Source: Plectrocnemia conspersa (taxonomy: Eukaryota; Arthropoda; Insecta; Trichoptera; Polycentropodidae). Taken from it: a DNA stretch of 64,000 bases. Below, in pieces: positions 50,985 through 63,808 of this stretch. The DNA is taken from NCBI GenBank assembly GCA_009617715.1, contig VTFK01000346.1, positions 124,001-188,000 of the forward strand. The letters run 5' to 3'. Numbering within the stretch: the first letter of the stretch is position 1; the number at the start of each line of letters is the position of its first letter. The notes under the pieces are model-generated. The model did not search any database and was not told the origin of the DNA. It was given only the letters and a program-made list of their open reading frames with translations. Position numbers and translations under genes: made by a program.

Positions 50985-51445
50985 TTAAGGATTTCTTCGA
51001 ATTTTTTTATTAATCGAATATTTAATGTATTTCATTGGTTTATGAAAAATAATATCAATTAAATGGACGCTTCTAGACCTTTTGTGGCGGCCGATCCTTT
51101 CGATGACTTTTTCGTACATTTCGGGCGATATATTGGCTATATGTTGGTTTTTATGTGCTTCAACGTTTCGGGTTTTTCGGCGTAGACACGACGTTACCCC
51201 ACATAAAAATCCAACGGTGCTATATCGCATGATCTTGGCGTTCAATTGACGCCACCAAAACGTGAAATAATGCGATCTAAGAACTTTTCACGTAGAACAT
51301 CCAACGTTGTATTGCGCTGTCTTGTTGGAACCAAGTATCTTCCACATCAATATCTCCGATTTCGTGCCAGAAATAATCGGTTATCATGGCGCATGATAAC
51401 CGATAATTTTAACATTAAGCGATCCATTTCGTAAATGTGTTGTTG
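50985..51445 (-). pseudogene. Decayed mariner-type DDE transposase
   Basis: On the - strand, pieces in different frames read DVEDTWFQQDSAI (second catalytic Asp region, WFQQDGA in relatives), FLCG for the FLWG motif, and ISPEMYEKVIERIGRHKRS followed by HLIDIIFHK at the C-terminus. These are landmarks, in order, of insect mariner-type transposases annotated in many genomes as DDE_3/SETMAR-like. Frameshifts and stops separate the pieces. Terminal repeats were not identified. Confidence 0.75.
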
Positions 51446-52915
51446 CAAACTAACATTTGACTCTTTGAACACGCGCGATAATTGACAGCTGTCTGATTTA
51501 CACTACTGGCAAGATAGGAAACTCGAATTGGATCAACCTGTATTACACAATTTCATACATTATGAAAAAAACAATTTTAAAGATGAATGTAGCACGAATA
51601 GTAGTCTTAGCATTTAAAAAAAATCAGTTCGTACACTGTATATGTAATTAGGGTTTTTTGAGATGGAGGGAAATATGGGTAGAGGGTTCATATATATTTT
51701 ATGACATAATGTCTAAATATGCTGTATTTAAAATTCAATTTCTGCGTTAGCATTCTTACAAAATCAATATTAGCGCTACGAGGATAATCAATCTTTACCC
51801 TTTTCTTTATATTAAATATCAGTTTTTGATCAAATATATTGTTTGAACATGCCTCCCCCCCCTCTCGTTGTCTCATTGTCATAAAATTTACATTTCGTCC
51901 TGGAGATCTGGCAACACTGTATGGAAGGCTTGTTCATATTGCTTTGTTTATTATTAACGAGGTCGGTTTGATAAGTCGCGAGCCGTTTTAATCATGCCAC
52001 ATTCGGTTCAGACTTACCTTCGGGCTATGTTTAGCGATGAGACCATCGCATCGCAGGCTACGAAAGCGAAGGTTGCATTTTTTATCGCGTGTGTGAGTCT
52101 CCTTGATCGAGCGTGTAGGGGTCGCGAACTGTGGCAATTCGAAAAAAATCGTCAGAGCAACAAGTTAATTAAAAAGCAATATAGGCCGTAATTGCGAAGC
52201 GGACACAAAGAGGCGCTCTTCTCTTTGTTCCGAGCTAGAGTGAAATTCACGCCGTGAATTAATTAATTAAAACGGGTACGCGATCGCGTATTAGTATTCT
52301 AGCGTTTTCTCCTCTTTCAATTTTTTTTTTAGAAATATGGCAATAACAATAATTTGAGGCGTTATGCTCTCGTTCGAAACCGCCGCGAAAACAACATATT
52401 TTCGACATGGCAACACCCGCTCTGAATTAGTTATTTATTTTTTACGTGTGTCGCTTGTTTTGTTTTTAGCAAAATATTTACCAGCACCACATAACGTTCA
52501 CTTCGACTCGCTAAAAATAGATAACCCGCGTAACATTGAATTGGATTTGATTCGGAAGCTGGTGGCTAAATCCGACTGAGCGATTTATAAAATAAATTTA
52601 AATTAAAGGGGACTAATGATGACATCAGTACCTCGGAAAGCATATCGGGGGGGTTATTTCATTATATTTGTGATTCATTACGATTCGTCATAACGACATG
52701 TATTTGTATATTTTATAAATAGTATTCGCTCGCACGGACAAGCTTACTGTTATCGTTTCACGTCTGACTAATGCGATTAGCTGGCGGTTCATTCGAGATT
52801 ATGCTATTATTGGGCGTAGAGTTTCAGAGATTCGCATGTTATGAAAGTTGTATGAGATCTGTGCTGTCGTGTTGCTAATTCGCTTACATAACTAACCGGA
52901 AGAAACTATAGATGC
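51446..52915. other. Intergenic DNA, CG-richer patches
   Basis: A mariner-end-like motif GGTCGGTTTGATAAGTCGCG occurs near 51961 with no recognised partner. Short frames at 51994 and 52364 show no domain. Nothing else is supported. Confidence 0.3.
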
Positions 52916-52923
52916 GTAAAATG

Positions 52924-53247
52924 CAGGGCTGTGGAGTCGGAGTCGGAGTCGTGGAGTCGTGGTGTTTTGGCCGGAGCTGGAGTCGGAGTCGGAGTCGTGA
53001 AAAATGAGCAACTTCGAGCATTTTTTAAATTATGAAATTTATGAATTTTTAATTGCGTAATAATGAATGTGTATAGCGTATGAATATTAAACGTGTAGAA
53101 AAACATCAAAAATACATTATAAAATTAAACTTTTTTGAGTCGGAGTCGAAGTCGGAGTCGGAGTCGGAGTGGAGTCGTGTTGTTGGTAAATATCGGAATC
53201 GGAGTCGGAGTCGGAGTCGTGTTTTTTTTAACGACTCCACAGCCCTG
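52924..53247. mobile_element. hAT MITE built on a GGAGTC minisatellite
   Basis: The ends are the inverted pair CAGGGCTGTGGAGTCG (52924) and GACTCCACAGCCCTG (ending 53247). The element is flanked by a perfect 8-bp duplication, GTAAAATG (52916-52923 and 53248-53255). Inside each end are arrays of the hexamer GGAGTC (and variants GAAGTC, GGAATC). An AT-rich centre separates the two arrays. All features fit a non-autonomous hAT element. Confidence 0.9.
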
Positions 53248-53255
53248 GTAAAATG

Positions 53256-54560
53256 TGTTATATTAACGTTGTTTGTATCTCAATTTACGTAAATTCGAGT
53301 TGATACGTAAGTCGCAGAATTGGGTAACCGCCTGTGCCAATATATACGTTTGTTTCGCGTATCGCTATTTGCGTCAATAGCCTGGTTCTGTGTCAGTACA
53401 GCTCAGTTATGGATCGATTTGGAGCTGCCGAGCCTTCGATAGCAGTTCATAAGATGTCGAACGCAAGTCATGTTTGTCTTTGTCGATTTTACATAATGTC
53501 GCTTGCGATCGTTTAATTTGCGTTATCTATCCGTTTGTTACGTCTATGTATTGTAGTCGGTTGTGATGTAACGGCGATGGAATCTCTAGGCTTACGATAC
53601 GATAATGTCCACAAGGAAGGGGAGGGGGATTCTTTTATTTTAGGAAAATGTTTTGGTTTATATTAGCTGTACAACGAGACATGTGTATATTTTTAAAATA
53701 TCCGGCATTATCGCGGTGTAATATGACACTCTTCTGTTGACAAGTGAGGGCATCTTTTCTGAAAGAGATTGTTTTGACCGTTCCAGTTGAGCTTAATAAA
53801 TTTCAGCAGTGACAGTTTAGCCTCGACCTAAAATTCGAAACGATTCCAACATGCACAATAAATATTTACTCTGATAAAGTCCACTTTTTGATGTTAGTAC
53901 TAATGTGTTCTAAATTTTTGTCATTTTTGTTTTACACTTGAGTATTATATTTACAGCAAAAATATGTGTGACGCAGTTTTGCCTTCAAAATGATTTTTTT
54001 TTAGTGTGAAATTGTTTCTTTCAGTTGGAATTGTTCTTCACTTCTCTCCACATTAGTATCCCTTTTTAATTATTTTTAATCAAAATATTTTGCTATTTTG
54101 TTAAAGAGCCAAAAGAGAAAACATTTGTGCGCACATTTGTAGATAAACAGTTTTTTGACTAAGTGTTGTTTTGGAGTTTCTTGGTGATAGTTGACATGAG
54201 ACCTGAAGCGGCTTTACTTATCGAACAATCCAATGCATACATAGTCAACATATATATGTATTGTGTACACCTGTACACAATACATATACACAAAAATGTT
54301 GTTTGAAGTAAAATAAAAACATTAACTTCTCGTAGCTATCGCTGAAAACATGCTCGAGTCTTAACTAAAGGCTAATTTATAAACCGCAACTGAATGTCGC
54401 CTATTCTATTTTAGGGGAGTAATATAAATAACTTGAAATAAATAAATAATTGTATATAAGTATTTATAACTACATTTATACTTCATACGTGAAATTGTAA
54501 CATAGTCGAAATTATTTCCATTGTTGTAATTGCTCAAAGTTCTGTTTCTTTTCTTGGAAT
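53256..54560. other. Intergenic DNA upstream of cyclin G
   Basis: No gene recognised. A perfect hairpin lies at 54253-54288 (16-bp arms, 4-nt loop). The rest is mixed composition with no terminal repeats. Confidence 0.35.
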
Positions 54561-55200
54561 TTGAGTGGATTTTGTTCGCGTTCGCGAACCCCCGTCGTTC
54601 GTGAGCGCGTGTGACGCAACTCACTTTTCGTCGTTAAGTTGGTAGGTGTGGCGCGAGCTGCGGCCGCTTCCGGTGGCGGCCCGTTGGCTGGGCCCTGGGC
54701 CGTAGCCCCCGGCGGCAGCCGCAGCCCTGCTTGCGGCCGAGACTCGCGCCCTTTCCTCGCCCTTCGACTCCCCCGAACGACCCTGACCCAAGCATCCGGG
54801 TGAGTGTCCCTTTCGTGCCTTACGACGCTTCGCGCCTCGGGCGCTGCGCCCTCATCTCCCCCATCTCCACCATCTCCACAATCTCCACTCATCGCTCCTC
54901 TAATCCGTTATAATAAAATAAATTGTGCAACTGCGTCTCGGCGGCCATCTTTGTTTCCTGTTGCTATCGACGATTTTCCGATCGAGTCGATGTGCGAGCG
55001 AGAGGGACGTATAAATTTGTATAGCTCCGTCTCTCGCGCGCGCGGTGACGTCAACCGACTAGTTAGCGCAAGTCGAGTTTCATCTTCAGTGTAGTTGCGG
55101 ACGCCGTTTCGGAAGCATTTCTGAAAAACGGTCTTCTAGTACTGTACTACATTTTGATATATAGTTCACTCTTGGTTTATATACATATATCTTCGTTACA
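54560..55200 (+). promoter_or_regulatory. CycG: CpG-rich promoter region of cyclin G
   Basis: A sharp CG-rich island (54590-54890) is followed by TATAAA at 55010-55015 and a perfect cAMP-response-type element TGACGTCA at 55046-55053, ahead of the exon with ATG at 55201. If the TATA is used, transcription would begin near 55040. Open frames inside the island on both strands lack domains and are explained by base composition. Confidence 0.5.
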
Positions 55201-55221
55201 ATGGCCGCTTCAGCTGCTCAG
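55201..55221 (+). other. Upstream exon with short ATG frame (MAASAAQ)
   Basis: The ATG lies in an ideal context (TTACAATGGCC) and is followed by six codons, then CAG|GTAATT, a good splice donor. Joined in phase to the first good acceptor downstream (after CTCCAG at 56098) it would stop after six more codons. So it is best read as an upstream ORF in the cyclin G 5' UTR. It could instead start an isoform through an exon I have not identified. Confidence 0.45.
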
Positions 55222-56423
55222 GTAATTTAAAAGACAATTTTGAAAGTCGCTATTGTCGCGTTACTTTCGCATTTCAGTTATATCTTATTATTCTGCACTT
55301 GTGTAGTATTTAGGAGGCGACGGTTGCACTTGGATCTTTCCCTTTTTTCCATTTTCCTCTGCCACGTTTCCTATATGACATAACCTCAATTTGGGACAAT
55401 TGATTCGTTTCATTTTAATTGATCGGATTTGTGTCGTATGTGGTTGCCACGTGTCTAATAGAGCTTAGATGTAGTTTATACCAGTGTTCAGCAACCCTTG
55501 CGGTATTTCGGACCCTACCTCGCCATATGTGTTGAATCACTTCAAAAAAAATTTTTTTCCTCAAATTTTATATAAAAGCTATAGGGATGTAAATATATTT
55601 AAAAAAAATTTTTATCTAATCACATAAATATCTATTTTAACCATTTTTCTGGTTTTGATGAGGCGACTTTATATACTATTTTTAGACAAAATTATTGAAA
55701 AAAAAGTATAAAAAATGCAAGAAGACCCATGGCAAGAACATGTAACTCTCGGTTAATTCTTCCTAGCTAAAAAATATTCTGGCTGCGAAAATTTGCTAGA
55801 TTTTCAAACAATACGGCGGCTTTAGGTTGGCTAATGAATCATAGTTATTTGCAAGGTTAATTTTTTATGGCCTTTATTATATCATCAAATGCTGTTATAT
55901 CAAAAAAAGTTGCAAAATGAAAACCATTTATGGTGACGCGTTCTTCTAAAATAGATAAGTTTAGTTAAATAACCGTTTTTGGATAACAAGTGTGCTCTAT
56001 TGAAAGGCCACACGAAACTTAGTTTGGAATGTGGCAACCCTTATTCTATCCATATTTCGATTGTCGTGTCGTGTATACTTATGATTTTTTTTCTCCAGTT
56101 CAAGGTAGCTAATTGTTGAATTGGTGTTAAAAAAGGAGCCGTACAGTAGAGCGTTCAACCGCCGCTGTATAGTAGTACCTGAGAAGCGTAACTTGCGTTC
56201 TTTTGAAAAATAATCTGAGGGGTGGCACGTCGATTGCTCGCCGTCTGTTTTTCAACAAAACGACTCGCTGAGTTCTCGACCGCCTCGTGGCACTGTTCGG
56301 ACCCCCGGTCCTTGCAAACCCGAGGTCGCCTGACGATATTCCGAAGTTCGCCCGCGACCCTCTCGAGGCGTCGCAGACGTACAAACCTTCGGTAGTCGTT
56401 AACCCCTTGCTTTTTTTTCCACA

Positions 56424-59225
56424 ATGTCAGGTACTAGGCCCTACTCGCCCGGTTTCGGACGTCACTGCTTTCCCATTGACGGCGGCGCGGCGATGCAGAG
56501 GCAGCCGGAGCCGAGCGATGGGAGGCCGAGGGTCCCGGATGTCGGCGTTCGACGCTACAACCCGTCGTCGCACCAGTCGAAGCGAGGCAAGACTCGCTTC
56601 AGGGACGACAGATCCAGGAAGCACCACACCCACCCCTCTAACATTGGAAGGCATAACGTGAAAAAGTACCACGAGAGCAATGCCAACAGATGCGATCCGT
56701 ACGTCACTTCTCCCATCAAGAAGAACAAGCACGAGAAGAGACACTCGGAAGATTACGCAAGCCTGCCTTCGGAAGCGGCGGAGACCGTTCGTAGCGATCA
56801 GCGGGAGAGCGACGATCGCGTCCACCTGAAACAGCAGCCTTACAGCACCGACGCCGAGATGAAAACTGTCGAGAGCGAAGTAGTCGTCGAATCGACGAAC
56901 AGTACGGTAGATCTTGAGGCTAGCGCTGGACCTGTGGACGACGGTTTCGTTATGAGTGAGCAGGATTACGACGTGGACGCGTTGTACGTCACTCTTAGGG
57001 AATACCTACAAGTGGAGAACAAATTTCAACCGAGGCTCTATCTTCCCGTCAATCCGCAGGTATGCCGATTTTAAAATTAAATTTCAAAGTATGATTGTGT
57101 TAATGTTGATTTTGGTAATTATAGAGAGGCGAAATCGGCGCCGGAACGCGCGACGGAGCCGTTCACGTGCTACGTTGCCTAAAAGTATGGTACGATCTGC
57201 CCACTGACGTTCTGTTTCACTCCATAAATCTGCTCGATAGGTTCCTTACAAAAATGAAAGTGAGTATCGTTTTTTCGTGATCGATTCGTTAGTGATGTTT
57301 TTTCGAAACTAATTTGAAATTTTTAAACAGGTTCGCCCGTGTCATATCTCCTGCATATCTGTGTCTTGCATGCACATCGCTGTAACTTCTCACCATCCAC
57401 AAATGCAGCCGATCAACACTGAAGATTTAGGTAATTATTGTTCTTTCTTATTGCAAAAATATTAAGGGTTCTCAATAAATTGTTCATAGTTTTTTTTTTT
57501 AACTATATGAATATTGAATTAAAAAGGGATAGAGAAAAAAGAACATTAAAGTATATTCGTAAATTTTTTCTCAGAAATATTTTTTTATTTATCCAATTAG
57601 TGCAAAAAGCCAATTAATTGCCTGTAAAATATTATTCAATTTAAAAATAATTATTAGTTACTTTCATAATCATTGCAACTTTTTGAATTTTACAAAATAT
57701 GCTGTTCGAATTACTGATCAGTGGGAGTGTCATTATTATTATGTTTTGATCAGGTGCGTCATTTCAGCTTTTTCATATCAGCCACGATTTACTTAAGCAA
57801 AATCGATCATTTTAAATAGATTATTTTATTGAATTTTTTGTACAAACAATAGCTAATAATGATTAAAACGAATTTAATATACATTAATAGATCAGATCTG
57901 TATTTGCGTTAAACAATAATGAAGTGTAGGTTTTTCCAACAGTTTGTTTAGTTAAACGGACGAATTCTGCATATTTCGGTCATAGTAGAGATTACCGATA
58001 AACATACTATTCACAAATGTTTTTCGAAGGCATAAAAGCATTTTCTACAAATTTAATTTTTAACAAAAAAAGGCTGAAATTTTCTCTAGAAATTTTTCTC
58101 TCAAGCATGACCAGGGAGGGGTTAACCTATTTTGTAGATAATGTGCTATGATTTGAAATTATTCTTATAGAAGGATGACCGTTAAATTCATTTTTATATC
58201 ATCTGCAATTAAATTTATTATATAAGCTGCTTCTTGCACCCGTTACTAATTTATTACTTAAATTTTCAGTTTCCATATCGCAATGCAAGTGCACCGTCGG
58301 CGATGTGAAGCGCATGTCGGCAATCATTGAGCAAAAGTTAGGCGCCGTCGGCGAGTCGATCACGCCTTTGCATTGGATGCGCTTACTTCTGAAACTGATT
58401 CGTTGGGCGTCTGTCAATCTCTTGGGTCTGCCTTCTCAGTTTGTCAACCGTTTACTTCAGGTAACTTTTGATTCAACGTCACATTGAAGCATATTACAAT
58501 AATGAATTTATTATATAATATCCATATTATACGTATTTTAAACAGGAATCCGAGATGATTAACAAACTGGAAATCTTGTCATGCGATGCCAGCTGTTGTA
58601 ACATCCGGGCCTGCGAGCTGGCGCTCGTCCTGCTCTGCACGCAACTCGATTCACATTTGTCCGCGATGCAGAGAGACTTGTCCATCGATCCCCAAAAGCA
58701 ATCCGAAATCCACAGCCTCATGGGAATAATCGATTTCGCCATGGAGCTGCAGAGAATCTCTCAGATCGGGGACGAGTCTTTCTTCACGTCGCACCAGGCC
58801 GTCGTTTGCGTTCTCGAAAGGTACAACACTCGTCAGAAGACTCCGCATCGTCAATGCTTAGTGTGGCGAGTCAGCTCGAGAACTCTGAAGGTAATTACTA
58901 TTATATTACTTATTGATTTAATTATATTCGACTGTGTTAATTAATGTTTCTTCCATTAATAGGTACTTCGTCCGACAGACAAATTAACCAGCACGCTGCC
59001 TACTATCTTAGAACAGCAGTATTCGTCTAGCTCTAGCCAACAAAGTCAACGCTCTAGGTGTGTATTTGTGATACTAAAAGTATCAATTACTTGAAATTTG
59101 GCGTTCGTAACTCATTTTATTATTTTGTTCTTAGATCCGGTAGTGAGAGTTCCGACGACCTGAACGAAGACACAAAAGATTGGCCCACTAGTCCAGTAGT
59201 GCCTGTACTATGCAACAATAACTGA
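56424..59225 (+). CDS. CycG: Cyclin G (cyclin G/I family), 7 coding exons
   Basis: Cyclin G is a nuclear cyclin acting with CDKs and PP2A in growth, DNA damage and chromatin control in insects. Coding exons: 56424-57059, 57125-57259, 57331-57430, 58270-58460, 58546-58890, 58963-59057, 59135-59225; GT-AG and in phase, 530 aa. The N-terminal 180 residues are basic and disordered (HSQ/RK-rich), then an acidic linker. The cyclin box starts near residue 190 (DALYVTLREYLQVENKFQP) and includes RDGAVHVLRCLKVWYDLP and LLDRFLTKMKVRP, diagnostic of the G/I class. The second fold covers about 290-430. The C-terminus is Ser/Glu-rich (SGSESSDDLNED), PEST-like. An in-frame stop at 56400 supports the start at 56424. 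However, TTTTTTTTCCACAATGTCAG is also a fine acceptor, so a different first exon cannot be excluded. Confidence 0.92.
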
Positions 59226-60480
59226 TTTTCAGTCACCGTTTTGTTTTAAGAATATATGCATTTTTGTAATGTTAAATGTCAAAAATCGACGATCTGATAG
59301 TGACATAATTTTGCCGAGTATTTATTGTATTTATTATTAATCACCATCATTATTCGCAATAGTCTCTAAGTCACATTGTTTATTTCAATCTCAATTCATT
59401 ATTAAATTTATATAAAATGCTAATCACAATGTGTGCGTGCGTGTGGACGTTTCTGGATGTTTGCTTGATATTGCGGTTTATTTTAAGTGTGACGATGTAA
59501 GATACTTGATCGTAAAGTCTTATCTATATTATATTTATTATTGTATGTTTTACACACATCTACTGTATGTGGTTATACATATACAGAGCCACAGGGTATC
59601 GTGGATAAATAGCGCTATAAATAACTTTACTTATATATGTGATGTAGTTGTCTCCTTTCGTCGCGGTGGAGATGCGTAGATTATGTAAAATTTATTGAAG
59701 AAAAAAAAATATAAAAAAATGTGATACTAAAGTTAATAAAATCGAAAAAAAATATATTATATAAACTTTATATTTATCAATAGAATTAATGAGTTTAATC
59801 TTATGAATATATGCAACTCGATGTGTTATCACCAAAGTCATAACTGTGCGCGAATTGCGTATCACCGTTCCATTGTTGATTTGTGTTTATCGAACCGATG
59901 CCTTTAGTCGTTTTTGAGTTGTTGAATCTTTTAATAACGGCTGTTTAACGTTCTATGTAATATTAGGGGGTCGAAGTTAATTATTGTGTAGGTGTAAAAA
60001 TGGCATTTGTGTATTCAGCTTGGAACGAGAATCTTTTTATATTGATTGAGTGCGGTTGTTTGACGGCGAGAGAGATAGAGACCAGCGGTAGGGACGCCAG
60101 TGTAATTTCATTTATTCGTAAAATATTTATTTAAAAAAGTATATATACATATATATGTATATTAAAAAATCTCAAATTTTTAATTAAAAAAAAAGTACAA
60201 AAATTATTTAAGATTATGAAAAAAAAGTATTTTATATTTATTAATGATTAATTATGTATATGTGTCTAAATTTGACATCTGCGCATGCAAAAGTCTCCAA
60301 ACAATCATTGCAATTTTACCTTTACATTTATATGATGTCTGTGTTTGTTTGGAGATTTTTTTACTGTAGTAGGTGTGTGTATTTTTTTTGGTATGTATTA
60401 TGTATAAAAATTAATGAATGTAATTTGTAATTTTTGAGAAGGATGAAAAGATTTTTTTGAAAGGACAAATAAATTCAAAT
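59226..60480 (+). other. Cyclin G 3' UTR region
   Basis: Non-coding AT-rich DNA following the cyclin G stop. Candidate polyadenylation signals are AATAAA at 59735-59740 and 60468-60473. The TTTTTGTAA-type T-rich runs and ATTTA words are typical of unstable-mRNA 3' UTRs, but extent is not certain. Confidence 0.45.
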
Positions 60481-62090
60481 TCTCCGCTTTTAAGGAGAAG
60501 AAATTGATTTGACGGTTTTATTTTGCATACGCTTTTCATTGAATTTTCAGATGTTTTTCTTCTTTCTGATATTTTAATTACAAGGGAAGTATCTCACCGC
60601 TTGCGCTCGAAAGAGCAGCTCCGACTTCGGTCTCTGACTCGGAAATATGCTGACAATGTTCGGAAGCGCTCAAAGCTGGCCAAGTCGACTGAATTACCCC
60701 ATTCTCGGTAACCTCGGACAACTTCCGAGAGATTTTAGAGCGGGCAGAACCGAACTCGACTGAAGTAACCCACTATATTCTCCGTCCTTGGCCAACCTTG
60801 GCCAATTTCCAGAGTAGTGCAGGCATGAGAATGAACAAGAAGTGCACTTTTTGTAGCAATATTTGGGGCCTACACTAATGAATGACAGGCAATCGCTAAA
60901 TGCAACTTGCAAATGAAGGGAAAACGAAAATATCAAAAGATTTCTTAAAGAAAGAAATCCAACAGTTGCGTGATTATGACTCATTACGTTACATTGCAAC
61001 AATATTTATGGTTTCACTTGTGAGAAAGTGGATCTATTGATGTAGAAAGATATATTTTTGGTAAACTGATGAAGTAATGGTAAAAAGTAAGTTATTTCTT
61101 ATTCATTTTAATTTTAAATCAAGCATTCAGAAATTTGATTTAAAATTAAAAAAAATATTTTTTGTGAAACTTGTATTTGTTCTAGAAAAACATGGTTTTA
61201 ATTAAAAAATATGTAAGGCGTCTTTTATAAATTCTCAAGAGAAATTGCCATATAAGAAAAACCAAGAATAACACACTTCAAAAACGTAAACAATGGACGT
61301 TTACCAAACCCTTCCAAATACATAACCAGTAGTCGAAATTATTTTTTTGACCATAAATAGTATATAATTGCGCTCCTTACTGATACTTACGTTCTCATTA
61401 ATTTGCGTATGACTGGAAAGTCGCTGGATAATACTCAATTAGGAATGACTACCTTTCAGAAATACATATGCGCTGTATAGCCTAATTCAGGGGCTGGAAA
61501 CTGCGGCCTTAAGGCCGCATGTGACCTCTTGGTTTCTTTGGTGCGACTTGACTAACCCGACAGTTTCTAATACGTTTATAAAACATAATGATTCATGAAA
61601 ATAATGGTTGTGAAATATATTGTAGTGACATATAGCTATATTCTTAATATTGGTATGTATTTATATAATTCAGTCTATTTTTTTGTGCATTACAGATATT
61701 GTTACAAACAATTTGTACAGTAAAATAATTGCTAGCCATTTGCAACAGGCGCGGGCGGTGAGATAGTTTCCCTCTCGATCGCTCGCGTGTTAAGTGACGA
61801 GAGTGAGTGAGAGATAAGAGCATGCTCTTATCTTTCAAATATGAAAAAGTGAACAGCTGTGCGAAACCTTTTGTATGGAGATGTTGAGCAGTTACATGAA
61901 GATCGAATAAATTCTAGAAGATGTACAATACTTAAAAATTAGCATTTTAAAAGGCATACCTAATAAATATGCTTTCAAGGAGACTTAAAAAGAGTATTAT
62001 TATAATAAAAATATTAATCGATTTCTTAAGTTAGAGGAATTATGTGGTGTAATTAAAATAAATAAATAAAACATTCACATCACAAATAAT
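60481..62090. other. Intergenic region between convergent genes, with a hAT-like end
   Basis: At 61488 a CAGGGGCTGGAAACTGCGGC motif begins, with the 18-bp palindrome TGCGGCCTTAAGGCCGCA at 61502-61519. This layout is known from hAT element ends, but the opposite end was not found. A less AT-rich block lies at 60590-60800. No gene recognised. Confidence 0.4.
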
Positions 62091-62096
62091 TTCAAG

Positions 62097-63808
62097 TTTA
62101 TTGGTGATCATAAAAAATAATCGTTTTGGAAATTCGACGTCGTCGCACACACATAACTTTCATAATATACATACATAAACTAACAATAATTGCATCACAA
62201 TGATATTACTTAATCACTATCGACCGACATAAACCCGAATATATATTATGATTAACAATATAATAAATATACATATGTATGTATAAAGAGGTAGTAAATA
62301 TTAATTTAAAGTTCACACTTTCAAGGCAAGAAATTGCACGTAATCAGAGGGCGAAAACTCTGATAGAGAGTAGGTTTGAGCAGCGACGGTATCAATTAGT
62401 TATCTGATATGATCGGACTGTTAGAACTATTTACACAATAAAAAATTCACGCTTCACGAACAATGAACGCCTTTTTACAGTTCATGTATAAGGTCACTTG
62501 ATAAAATACGCTATATCAATTATGTATGTATTTCACATGTTATTAATTGAATAATTTATTGCAAAATTGTTTATTAAATTGACTTGTTGATGTTTAATGG
62601 TTAATAAAACATTAGAACTACACTAACAAGTTGTAGTCGATTATAAAATGCTCGATTATAAAAAAGTCCAATATGATGTGCAATTTAATTACTGATAAAA
62701 TAATATTTATGGTACAGTAATAATTAAACGTCAGAAACACTGATTGAAATAATCGCTGGAAAAAATCTAAGTACATTTTTACACGTTACATTTAATAAGT
62801 CATATCCTATAACAACAGTTCCCATAGTTTTAAAATTATTCATAAAATATTTAAGAATATAAAAAAAGTAATATATAGTTATTTATTACTATTTTTCTTT
62901 ACTGTGCGCTGCATGTATAAAATAAAAATAAAAAATCGATAAAATACTGACAATCGTTACATACACTAACATTTATTTTATAAAAATATGATTCTCATTG
63001 AAAATTCAATATATTTTCACTAATATACAAATTAAATGAAAAGATTTATCGCTGCGCAGCCTCACTTGCTACAACAATAACACAAATAAAAAAATTCGAG
63101 CTTTTTACAAAAATTAAGCGGTCAGAGTTATTATGTAATGGTAGAGCATCATAACTAAGCTTTAAAAACTAGTTGCGAGAAAGCAGACGTGTCAGTTTCT
63201 ACAACAGCTTATGTAGCTCATTTGAGTATTAGTAACATATATGTTTTTTGAGTTATGTCATTGTTGTAGGAAATGAGGGATATTGTATTTAAATGGTGGT
63301 TCTTGTGGAAGAATCGTAAAAGTCCAATATTGAGGCATTTTCGTCACAAAAATATCTTAAAGACTTCGGGAATCACTGTCCTATATAATTTATAATTGCT
63401 CCACATTTCATTTAAATGATTCTATCTTTACACTGGTAACTGGTGTGTTGTAAATAAGCCATATTTTGTTTTGTATTATTGTGTTAAATAACTAATAAAT
63501 ACACGATAAAATCATACGAAATAGTTATTCAATAATCATTAGGCAACATAAGTACGTAAAATGATATATAAAAAAATTAAGTCTAGTCGCTTTGTGCTAA
63601 AACGGCGACGCTCTTGTATATTTTACTAAACAATAAATAACTAAAAAAATCCTATAAACAATAAATAATTAACTAATATGGAAATAGGTTGTACTTAACA
63701 TAATTTATTGCTAGACGAGCAATATAGTACAATGTATATAAAAATATATTTATATAATACATTAGGCGTATGATAAAATTTGGTTAAGAGAATCGCTCAT
63801 AAAACTCA
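62097..63808 (-). other. Probable 3' UTR of the MFS transporter gene
   Basis: No coding frame exists between the transporter stop and about 62.1 kb on the - strand. TTTATT at 62097-62102 is an AATAAA on the - strand and could be the polyadenylation signal, making a UTR of about 1.7 kb. This is inference from position. Confidence 0.3.

Noticed and set aside
54512..54892. 126-codon frame on the - strand upstream of cyclin G
   Set aside because: It lies in a CG-rich island where stop codons are rare, has no domain, and overlaps equally long frames on the other strand; it is better explained as promoter DNA.
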